From Apoderus coryli (taxonomy: Eukaryota > Arthropoda > Insecta > Coleoptera > Attelabidae): a DNA stretch of 64,000 nucleotides. The first letter of the stretch is position 1; the number at the start of each line of letters is the position of its first letter. The stretch is from contig OU452205.1 in NCBI GenBank assembly GCA_911728435.2, positions 4,408,260 through 4,472,259 of the forward strand, in the 5' to 3' direction. The position numbers and the translations under genes were made by a program. This document shows positions 53,890 through 63,039 of the stretch, one piece after another. A model generated the notes under the pieces. The model searched no databases, was not told where the DNA came from, and worked only from the letters and a program-made list of their open reading frames with translations.

Positions 53890-55075
53890 TTCGCACTGAA
53901 AAAAATGCCAAATCTCACTTACTGCTAAAACAGTTGGAGCTATTTTCTCATCGATTGTGCCGCAACTGTGAGCGTTCAGCTTGAAATAAAAGTGGCGTGT
54001 GCACAGCTCGGCTGTTCCATGGAAGAAATTATAAATTCATGTTTAGTTCTTGCGAGTTTGGATTCATTCAAAATTGATGCTTTTCTATAATACTCTATAT
54101 AACGACAAATTAAACAAATGAAAACTTTAATGATTTTTATTTTAGTATGACATTCGTACATAAACAGATCTTTATTTTGGTCTAGTTACTTTTTGACTTT
54201 GATCGGAAGCTCCTTCGTTGACATAATAAAGACTTTTTGATTTTTTTTTTGCAGCATTTATGGTTACTGAAATTAATTAAATAATTTCTCGTAAACGAGC
54301 TGCCCTCGTATCTATCCAACTGTTTTAAATATAATTTAGATAAATCCAGTTTGTATAATGCTTTTAATATAATTTGATGCTGTAATAGCCATAGGGCGGC
54401 CCTATAGTGTTTGTTCATTTTATTTGGTAATTTAAAATATCTAATTACTTATAAAACATTTTGATTACACGTACACAAAATAGTATTTACGTAACTAATA
54501 TAATAAACGTTTTGTGTAATTACCTAAAAAGCCTTTTTTAAACATATTGAATGTGTGCGCTTAAAATGGTATGTCAGGTGATGATATTTGAAATTATAAA
54601 ATTGGGGTGGCCGCGGGTGAAGGGGCGGAAAACAAAATTCAACCAACAATGGTATTGATGTTCCCACTTAAAAAAACAAAATCGGCATATTTTTGCCGAA
54701 TCTTTCTACTTCAGATGACGAGTTAATCTGTGCTCGTATAGGACAGCAGCAGTTTCCCCTAACCCAACCAATGGTTGTGAAGATAAAGATGGTGTCAGGT
54801 CAGGATTGTTACTGGAGACGAAACTTGATTTCACCGTTATAAACTTGAGCCCAGGCAGGACTCCATGCAATTGCATAAAAACGCACACAACCAGCCAAGA
54901 AGTTTATGGTCACATAGTCAGTCGGAACACATTTATGACAATTTTTAGGAACTCAAATAGAATCCGATTGTTTAATTAAAAATTTAAATTAATACAGTAT
55001 ATTTTTCATATTGATTGTATATTGCAAACTAAAGTACTCCTAAGATAAAGGCATAATATATATAACTGGAGAATC
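53890..55075. other. Intronic stretch
   Basis: Small frames at 53976-54418 and 54706-54888 have no recognisable domain. A GC-richer patch at 54600-54640 and 54700-54880 may be old repeat. No gene is supported. Confidence 0.4.
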
Positions 55076-55087
55076 AATCCTAGAATA

Positions 55088-55580
55088 CAGTGGCGTAGCT
55101 AACCTCAAGTGGGCCCCCTATCAAGAACATGGGAGGGGCCCCCTTACACGGAAAGCGCTCTAGACAAAAAAAAAACATAAGAATGCTATGACAAAAAATA
55201 AGTTTTGGACAAACGAAATTCTCGCACAATTCAAAAATAAAATATATTTAATAAAAATAAACAACGTCCATGTCAGTATAGTCTTTCTAATCTTAGTTTA
55301 AAATTATATAATAAATACTGATCGCAGCCGTCCATAGGCGCATCCTTTTAACTTTTCATAACAATACATGCCCTACGATATTTTAAAATCCTTGAAAAAG
55401 TTTCAGGTTTTATAAAAATTATTATGTAATTTGATAGATCTTCTTTCATTTTATTTATCTAACTTGTTTAAATACTTTTCGAAACCAAAATGTTACTAAA
55501 ATGCAATAGGCTTTTTGGTGAGGCGTCCCTCTTTTTCGGGGGCCCGTATCATCATTGATACGGCGGTAGCTGCGCCCTTG
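55088..55580. mobile_element. hAT-like MITE with perfect 8-bp TSD
   Basis: CTAGAATA occurs at 55080-55087 and 55581-55588, immediately outside the ends CAGTGGCGTAGCTA and, inverted, CAAGGGCGCAGCTA. At 493 bp, GC-rich at both ends (GGGCCCCC-like) and AT-rich inside, it has no coding capacity. Confidence 0.9.
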
Positions 55581-55624
55581 CTAGAATAGTTAAAAGAATC
55601 AATCAGAGAACAATTGACGAAACT

Positions 55625-55850
55625 GTCTTGATTCTGGACTACAATGTTCCGGGTCACAAGATGTTATAGTCCAGCCCTGGCCCCGGTCGAGTATTATTTC
55701 TGCCCAAAAATGAAAAAAGAACTCCGTGGGACGAAATTTACGAACAATGAACAACTCAAGCAAGCAGTTTCGGCGTACTTTTCGGCGAAAGATTTAATTT
55801 GTCTTATGATGTTATAAACAAATTAATTTACATACCTGAGGACTATATTA
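55625..55850 (+). pseudogene. Mariner-like transposase, C-terminal relic
   Basis: The + strand reads SPALAPVEYYFCPKMKKELR, then GTKFTNNEQLKQAVSAYFSA and KDLICLMML. It corresponds to the mariner segment SPDLAPxDYFLFPxLKxxLxGxxF...xxAxxxYF. The third catalytic Asp has become Glu. The remainder is missing. Confidence 0.6.
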
Positions 55851-55870
55851 GGGCTGCAGGCCAACATAAT

Positions 55871-56665
55871 ATAATAATAATAATCTTTATTGTCTAACAG
55901 GCATTGCTGCCCAATTACAAGACAATTATATATAACTAAACTAAGCACAGGTATTCATATTTAAATTCACAAAATAGGAATTAAGAAAAATGAAAAAATC
56001 AAACAAAAATGCATTAAAGGAAAACAATTCCATGGCGAATAATTCATTAAATAAACAATATACATTTCGTTCCCTTGCAGACACAGACGCAAATGATGTT
56101 TAAATGAATTAAGTGAGCCATTGAAGTAATTAGAATTTTCGTGCAAATTCAGACGATTGCAGTAGGTGCAAGCCCGAAAAAGGTTCAGAGCACACCATTC
56201 AGATAGAATATTCAAATCACTCTGAAGTCGATCACAATCGTCATCGTAATGTACGACCCTGTACAATTTCACATCGTCTGCAAAAAGAAAGTGATCACCT
56301 GAAATTCTATCACCAATGCTGTTCACAAAAATTGCAAACAGCAATGGTGCCAAAGTACTGCCCTGTGGTGCTCCACTCGATACATCGAAACAGTCGGACC
56401 TACAACCATTATACTCAACAAATTGTCGACGGGTTGTTAAATACGAGTCAAAGAAAGCAATCAAGTTTCCGCTGAAGCCGATGTCATACATTCGCTGTCG
56501 AAGCAGAGAGTGATCAAGCTTGTGAAATGCCTTTGAGAAATCTGTATACTCGTATATTGCGTCGACCTGCAATCCCTGCCCAACAGTTGGATAAACATCC
56601 TACAGAACCGTCACCAAATTACTCACAGTGGACCGTTGTCTAACAAATCCATGCTGTTGATAGAC
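55871..56665 (-). pseudogene. Non-LTR retrotransposon RT relic, family 4
   Basis: Minus-strand order: YQQHGFVRQRSTVSNLVTVL, then YTDFSKAFHKLDHSLLRQRM (motif A), SSGAPQGSTLAPLLFAIFVN (motif B), HFLFADDVKLYRVVHY (motif C), LNILSEWCALN. It then jumps to RACTYCNRLNLHENSNYFNG, NSFKHHLRLCL, a C-terminal segment, so about 250 residues are deleted in frame. The 3' end is TTGTAATTG, GGCA-GCAA-TGCC, GTTAGACAATAAAG and (ATT)n at 55871-55925. Jockey/CR1 superfamily. Confidence 0.85.
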
Positions 56666-56674
56666 CAATTTTGA

Positions 56675-57595
56675 TTTTTAATGAATGAATGAATATACTG
56701 AACAAGAAAAATTAAAAACATCCCCTCGTATTATGAGGAAGTTTAATGTTTAATTTAATTTATCCTCTTTGAGGATAAAATCTATGTGAAAGAAATTATT
56801 GAATGAGTACCTAATAATTACCTACTTGAAGAATTTTAAATGTACATTCCAATTAGTCTAATTTTTCATTTTAAGCACGCAATACGTTTTTTAGTAGTCA
56901 CTTACCTATTAATAAATACCCAAATGAATCGATGACAACTACTTACGTAGTATATAGCATGCCATACAGAGAAGGGTTCTTGCTCATCACGAGTGTTTCA
57001 AGTAGTGCTAAATATAAAGCATCCCTAGTTCTTTGTTTGAAAATAAAAATAAGGATCACAGTCAAGCTATTAAAAGTTCATGTTGTATAAGTAGAAGCAA
57101 CTCGTAAACGGCACACTTAAGTATTCATGTCGCGAAGGTCTCACACGGGAGAAGGTCGTCTCTCTTTTCTTCACTTTAATTAGAAAAGCGTCGTCTTAGC
57201 CAAAGTTGGAAAGTTTATTATTAACCTGTTGTTAGCAGTTCATAAATATAGCGCTCTATGCAGGGAATTTATTCGTTAAAAATTGTATTATTAAAGACAG
57301 AAAGGAGAATCATCGTCAAGACTTCCTAACGAGTTTTCTAATTTTATTAAAAATTAAATTTAGTTAGTTAGTTTTTAAGTATAATTCGTAATAAATATTA
57401 AAATGTTATATTTAAGATTTTTCAATTAAGTTCTTTAATTATTTCATGACGAACGTTTATAAATTTATATTAATATTTTTCATTCAGTGTTAGAATTATT
57501 TGACAAACAAGAAAAGATTTTCCTCTTTAATTAGAGTAAAGTCCTTTGTCCTTTCATATCGAGACGAGCGTTCGCAGGTATGTCCTTAGTTAGAA
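56675..57595. other. Intronic stretch
   Basis: A short (GAAT)n run near 56681. No gene is supported before the next LINE. Confidence 0.4.
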
Positions 57596-57599
57596 ATAT

Positions 57600-59512
57600 T
57601 TTATTATGATTTTAAGAACGCCGACGTGAATATTTTGAACGACTATCTAAGGTTACCGGTGAATGATATGGTTGAGCAGTTTTATCAAGTTATTTATGAT
57701 GCTTTCGAGATATTTGTACCTAAAAAGAAATAATGTTCTACGAAACTCTTTCCGCGTTGGTATTCACATGAATTGGAGTCACTCATCTTTGCAAACGGGC
57801 ATGTCCATAAGCGATACATCTCTATACGAGATCGTGTGCAGATTACGCTGAGAGTTAAACATTTTGTAAAAAATTGAAAAACAAGTTTACGGCCGGACCT
57901 GATGGGTTGCCATCGTTTTTAATAAAGGATTGCGTGGGAATCTTGGCGAGTCCACTAGCAACAATATTTAATAGGGCTCTCAACGAAGGCAAGTTTCCAG
58001 ATCGGTGGCGAGAGGCAAGAGTTGTGCCTGTTTATAAAGCAGGTGACAGATCGCTCATCAATAACTATCGACCGATTTCTATATTATCCAATTTCTCTAA
58101 ATTATTTGAAGCTGTGCTGTATAACAGAATATGTAATTCCGTACATGGGCAAGTTTCCCTTAATCAGCATGGGTTTTTCACCGGGAGGTCCACTGCTACT
58201 AACCTTGCAATTTTTACTCAGCAAGTGAGCGAGGTTGTTGATGGTGGTGGGCAATTTGAAGTGTTGTATATAGACTTTGCTAAAGCATTTGATCGTTTGG
58301 ATCACCGAATACTTGTTCAAAAGCTCGATCGATTCGGATTTGATGATGGTTTGAAGTCGTTAATTACTTCATATCTTCAGAACAGACTTCAATATGTATA
58401 TTATAACGGCTATACGTCAGAGAGGTATTGGGCTTCCTCAGGCGTTCCGCAGGGATCCAATTTGGGTCCACTGCTTTTTTCTATTTTTATAAATGATCTA
58501 AATGATTGTCTGTGTGTAAAACGGCTTTTTTTTGCCGACGATCTTAAGTTGTTCGCCCCTATTACTTCTCATGTAGACTGTCTTCGGTTGCAGGACGATC
58601 TGAGAGCTGTGGAACATTGGTGTAACGTTAATAATCTATCGCTCAACGAGAATAAATGCAAATGTATGACATTCACTAGAAGGAAGAATATTATAAGTTT
58701 TCGCTACACGGTTGGTGGGACCGCACTAGCTAGGTGTCTGACTGCTGCTGACCTGGGCGTGCTTTTCGACTCTAGTCTATCATTTCTGCCTCATGTGGCT
58801 GCTAGGACTGGTGAAGCTGTGAGATCCTACGGTTTTATCGTGAGAAGCTGTAGGAGTTTTCATAGCATTGATGCGTTGAAAGTTTTGTATAACTCTTTTG
58901 TGCGTTCGAAGCTCGAATATTGCTCCTTGATTTGGTACCCGATCTATCAGATTCATGTGCGGAATGTTGAGAGTGTCCAAAGAAAGTTTTTGAAATACCT
59001 TTCATTTAAGGCAGACGGTATTTATCCTGACAGAGGGATTGAATATACGTTGTTGCTGAACAAGTTCAATTTCAAGAGTTTGGAGTTTAGAAGAATATTT
59101 TTTTCTCTAAAATTTTTGTATGATCTTTTACATAATAGAATCGACTGTTCTGAACTCCTGGCTCAAATAAATTTTAACGTGCCCAGACTTGGCGCCCGCA
59201 ATCCTTTAACTTTCTACTCTCAGCGCCCTTGCACTAACCTCTATACAAAATCGCCCGTATATGTCATATGTAATGCACTTAGGAGGGCTGCTCTGACTGT
59301 TTGTGCGTCGTAGTTTCTCTTTTTGTTCTTGTTAATTGTTTAATTAGTGTAGATCAATCATGTTTTACTTTTAATGGATTGCTTATTGTGTTATGTATAA
59401 TATTTTGTTTTTTTTTTTTGTGGAATTACCTATTGTATTATAATTTTGCTCTGTTAAGGGAGAAATCTGTTGAGCAATAAAGGCTATTATTATTATTATT
59501 ATTATTATTATT
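57600..59512 (+). pseudogene. Non-LTR retrotransposon, family 1, longest copy
   Basis: A broken frame at 57600-57860 (LPVNDMVEQFYQVIYDAFEI, FPRWYSHELESLIF) is the endonuclease-RT linker. After a deletion, a 479-codon frame (57874-59313) starts TAGPDGLPSFLIKDCVG and runs through NYRPISILSNFSKLFEAV, VLYIDFAKAFDRLDHRIL (motif A), SSGVPQGSNLGPLLFSIFIN (motif B), RLFFADDLKLF (motif C, FADD), LSLNENKCKCMTF, LGVLFDSSLSF and SLIWYPIY to a stop. The RT itself is intact and looks young. The 3' end is GAGCAATAAAGGCTATTATT with ATT repeats to 59512. ORF1 and the endonuclease are absent, so it cannot move alone. The damaged copy at 22440 is a relative. Confidence 0.85.
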
Positions 59513-59514
59513 TT

Positions 59515-59790
59515 AAGCTGCGTCGCCGACCACCTGTTGACCATGTCTACAATTATGATGCTCTGATAGAGGAGATGGGATTGGCGACGTTGGGAGCGTG
59601 AGAGACCTTACTATTTTTTACAAAATTCATTCGTTCATCTATCTTGTTCTCACAGATTGGTCTCCATGTTCTTCCTAGAGTCGCCCTTGTTTTACGAGGC
59701 ATATTGCCGGACAAATTACGCCAGAGGTAGTTTCATTCCTATAGGGCATGTCGTTTGGGAGAGTTGATATTGCATAAAATATCTAATCTC
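59515..59790 (+). pseudogene. Possible RT C-terminal fragment
   Basis: A + frame reading PPVDHVYNYDALIEEMGLAT, then a stop, ETLLFFTKFIRSSI and SQIGLHVLPRVALV loosely resembles the YxxLLxxLGLxSLxxRR...LxFxYKxL...LSxIxxxVP segment of jockey-like RTs. It may be the 3' remnant of another LINE. Weak evidence. Confidence 0.25.
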
Positions 59791-59849
59791 ATTAAAAAAT
59801 TAACTTTTTTCAGTTTAGCTTTCATTATTATGCAACCAACTGTTAATAT

Positions 59850-60267
59850 TGTTATGAATTTAAAAAGGAAGAGAAGAAGATAAAATTAGTCACCAAATAT
59901 TGATGGATCGTCTTGCTGAGATCGGTGTTACTGCTGACTTGCTAAGATGGATATGGTCATATATCACTAGAAGAACACAAGTTGTTTCTTTATACAATTT
60001 TGAATCTGAAGCTTTTAAGGTACCATCTGGTGTTCCTCTGGGTAGAGGGTAGTCATCTGGGTCCTTTGTTTTTTATTATATATATCAGTGACATAAATAG
60101 ATGCTTCAAAAATTCCCAATTTAAACTTTATGCGGACGACCTAAAATCGTATAAAACTGTGTGTAATCTTAATGACAGCAGCAGCATTGCAGGATGATTT
60201 GGATAGGTTGGTTGATTATTGTGCTCAACGCAGTTTATTCTTGAATCTGCTAAAGTGCGTTGCAATA
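59850..60267 (+). pseudogene. Non-LTR retrotransposon, family 5, part before the mariner
   Basis: The frame reads HQILMDRLAEIGVTADLLRW, then IWSYITRRTQVVSLYNFESE, PSGVPLGR, a frameshift, then GSHLGPLFFIIYISDINRCF and FKLYADDLKSYKTV (motif C, YADD). It continues LFLNLLKCVA and is cut at a TA by a mariner. Upstream domains are missing (5' truncation). Confidence 0.75.
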
Positions 60268-61495
60268 CGAGGCTTGCCTTTTACATTTCGGGATTTGGCA
60301 ACCCTGGTGTTGCAATCTGGTAACTGACAAGCTCTATCGTAAAGTTGGACATTTTTGAGGTTATACGTACTCAGAACGTTTTGACAAAAATGGAATTAAA
60401 TCGTGAACATTTTCGTGCGATTATTTTTTACAACCTTCGACGTGGATTAACTCAGCAACAGTTCATGGATGAACTTAATTCAATTTTTGGCGATGAAGCT
60501 CCAACAAGGACCAGTGTTTATTCTTGGTATGGTGACTTCAACCGTGGTCGTAGTTCACTCCAAGACAAATTTCGTGAAGGTCGTCCAAAATCAGTTGTTG
60601 TTCCGAAAACCATTGATGCTGTGCGCGAACTGATATTGCAAGATCGTCATGTAACTTATCAAGAGATTGAGACAACCTTAGGCATTAGTGGGACCAGCAT
60701 ACATTCAATATTGCATAAACATTTGACTGTCAAAAAAATTTGTTCGCGTTGGATCCCACACAAGTTGTCAATCGCTCAAAAAAAAGGCTCGTGTCGATTG
60801 GTCGAAAAAAATGCTCAAAAAATACGATCGCGGTGCTTTGAAACACGTCTATGACATCGTGACAGGTGATGAATCGTGGATTTACGCGTATGAGCCCGAA
60901 AGTAAACAGCAGTCAACTGTATGGGTGTTTCAAGATGAGCCAAATCCAACAAAAGTTGTTCGCGCACGAAGCACTTCCAGGCAAATGATGCCTGTTTTTT
61001 CGGAAAAACTGGTCATGTTGCAACCGTACCACTAGAGCAACGCAGAACAGTCAATTCTGAGTGGTACACAACCATTTGTTTGCCAGTTGACTTCCAAGAA
61101 ATCAGGAAAACCAACCGCCGAAGACGGATCACTCTTCACCACGACAATGCGAGCTCTCACACATCGGCTCAAACAACTGCATTTTTGAGCACCAAAAAAA
61201 TCGATTTGATGAGTCATCCGCCGTATAGTCCTGATATGGCACCGAATGACTTCTTTTTATTCCCGTACGTAAAAAACAAACTGAGACGTCAACGTTTTTC
61301 GACACCTGAAGACGCGGTTGCTGCATATTTTGGAAATACCTCAATCAGAGTGGCAAAAGTCTTCGACAATTGGTTCAAACGAATGCACAAGTGTACAGAT
61401 CTTCATGAGGAACATTTTGAAAAACAATAAAGTGATTTTCGATAATTAATATTTGTTTTTGTTCTGTAATCCTGAAATATAAAAGGCAACCCTCG
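60268..61495 (+). mobile_element. Mariner, mellifera-type, 1228 bp, nearly complete
   Basis: The ends CGAGGCTTGCCTTTTACAT and, inverted, CGAGGGTTGCCTTTTATAT lie directly next to TA on both sides (60266-60267 and 61496-61497), the TA duplication of mariner. The length is typical (about 1.2-1.3 kb). It interrupts a LINE reverse transcriptase at the codons for KCVAI and SFTRINN. Confidence 0.92.
60390..61430 (+). pseudogene. Mariner transposase, frameshifted
   Basis: From ATG at 60390: MELNREHFRAIIFYNLRRGL, YSWYGDFNRGRSSL and GRPKSVV form the paired helix-turn-helix. VTYQEIETTLGISGTSIHSI and CSRWIPHKLS follow; then TGDESWIYAYEPESKQQ (first Asp), HHDNASSHTSAQTT (second Asp) and SPDMAPNDFFLFP (third Asp). 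The spacing between the last two is 34 residues, the D,D34D of mariner. An extra A near 60785, a frameshift near 61000 and a small deletion near 61345 inactivate it. The C-terminal HEEHFEKQ ends the protein at the normal place. Similarity to the mellifera subfamily is from memory. Confidence 0.9.
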
Positions 61496-61497
61496 TA

Positions 61498-62155
61498 TCA
61501 TTTACAAGAATTAACAATATCCATAATTACAATTATATACGATTGGTAACAATTCCTTGGTTAAGGTGGAAGAAGTAAAAGATCTGGTCGTAATCATGGG
61601 TAATAAAATGATGTTTAAGCAACATATTGACGCACTTATAACTAGCTGTAACAGAACTTTGGGGCTTATTATTAGAAATTCGAGAGATTTCAAGAACATT
61701 GCTGTCTTTATATTATTTTCTTGTTTACGGAAAACTGAGTTTTGCATGAACAGTGTGGTATCCGCAATATGCGTGCTATATAGGTCCAACGTATCGAGGG
61801 TATACAACATAAGTTTTTGAAATAATTGGCCTATAAGTCCGGCATCATACTAAGTTTTCCGGTGAATTACAATCCCATTATGCGAAGACATTCAATAATA
61901 TCGTTGCAAAAGATTTATTATTTATATTTAAGATTTTAAAAGGCTTACTGCAGTCAGATTCTATTTTAGAAAACATTATTTTTAACGAGCCACTTAGAAC
62001 ATTAAGAAACAATTAATTATTTTTTATTCCATTTAGACGAACTAATGCTGGACAAAATTCTCCTATGATTAACCCACCGAACATGTAGATTAAACTGTGG
62101 GTACTGTTTTTGGATCTTTGATCTGTGTGTACCCCGAATTGTTAAATAAATAAAA
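61498..62155 (+). pseudogene. Non-LTR retrotransposon, family 5, part after the mariner
   Basis: The RT resumes SFTRINNIHNYNYTIG, then VKVEEVKDLVVIMGNKMMFK, HIDALITSCNRTLGLIIRNS and FKNIAVFILFSC. A decayed KFLKXLAYKSG and NYNPIMRRHSI lead to the C-terminus. It ends with AAATAAATAAAAATA near 62150. Joined to 59850-60267 across one TA, it forms a single 5'-truncated element. Confidence 0.75.
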
Positions 62156-62159
62156 ATAC

Positions 62160-62376
62160 CAATATTTCATTATCCCGAGGCTGGCCGAATATAAATCCAA
62201 AACATCGCCAAATGAGAAAATAATTAATGTTTTCATTTCATAACCAGTCATAACTTTCTATTTTTACCTCAAATATTGTTGAACTATTGCCTATATCCAT
62301 CAAAAAAAATACCAAATACAATTCGAATGCAAATATAGTCAATATATTATTTTTACGCAATTCCTGCTATTTGCAG
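62160..62376 (+). other. Intron end with splice acceptor
   Basis: AT-rich intron ending TTCCTGCTATTTGCAG at 62376, a standard acceptor for the next exon. Confidence 0.55.
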
Positions 62377-62540
62377 GAACACCACCGATCACAGCGGGAA
62401 CAGTGGGAAATTCGGCAACTGGACAACGATTTGTTGCAACAACGACATTCAGAACGAGAGCGTGAACGAGAACAAAAAGAGCTGGCTGAACAACAACATT
62501 TACTTACAGATGATCATGACGATTCCAATTTGCATTCATT
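62377..62540 (+). CDS. Internal exon of the same host gene
   Basis: The exon lies between TTTGCAG and CATT|GTAAGT, both consensus splice sites. It encodes EHHRSQREQWEIRQLDNDLL, then QQRHSEREREREQKELAEQQ and HLLTDDHDDSNLHS with two bases left (164 bp, phase 0 in, phase 2 out). The charged, heptad-like stretch suggests a coiled coil followed by an acidic segment. Joined in phase to the exon ending at 47066 it gives ...LDYDAAVK-EHHRSQ.... The codon composition is GC-richer than the intron. I do not recognise the protein. Further exons must lie beyond the window or in its last 1.4 kb. Confidence 0.7.
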
Positions 62541-62544
62541 GTAA

Positions 62545-62930
62545 GTAAAACATGAACATGATATAATACAGAGAATAATAATTGGATTAACACAGTGGTT
62601 TCTTTACATAATTAGGTAATCAAATATTATAAAGCCATCAACTGCAATATTAAGACAATTAAGCAAATTTCAACGTTAAACACTTAATAAACTATTTTGT
62701 AAAAGAGTCCCAATAGTAAAGAAATATTTAGGTAGAACACTATTAAAGTCTCATAATAATAATAATAATAATAATAACAATACTTATACCCTTTACAGAG
62801 CAATACATTATATAGAGGTTCAACTGTATTTCATTTTATTTTTCTACATAAACTCTTTTGGATTGCGGCTGAACATTCCAAACAGTCCTTTGAAGAGGTC
62901 AAATGTCACACTGTTGTGTTGACGTAAACT
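62545..62930 (+). other. Intron sequence after the exon
   Basis: AT-rich, with an (ATA)n run at about 62755-62777. No feature otherwise. Confidence 0.4.
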
Positions 62931-62939
62931 CTACAGCTT

Positions 62940-63031
62940 ACGGGAACCCCGGGGCTGCAAATATTTGTACACCAAATTACGTAGGTAAGAGGAATTTGGT
63001 GTACAAATATTTGCAGCCCCGGGGTTCCCGT
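62940..63031. repeat. Perfect 39-bp inverted repeat (long hairpin)
   Basis: The 39 bases at 62940-62978 (starting ACGGGAACCCCGGGGCTGC) are exactly reverse-complemented at 62993-63031, around a 14-nt loop (ACGTAGGTAAGAGG). The distal half is strikingly GC-rich for this genome. It is downstream of a host exon, in what should be intron, so a transcript would fold into a perfect hairpin. It may be a small fold-back element, a small-RNA precursor or a cloning/assembly artefact. Confidence 0.85.
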
Positions 63032-63039
63032 CGTCCAAG

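Noticed and set aside
54706..54888. 60-codon minus frame in a GC-richer patch
   Set aside because: No domain; patch may be repeat. Not enough to call a gene.
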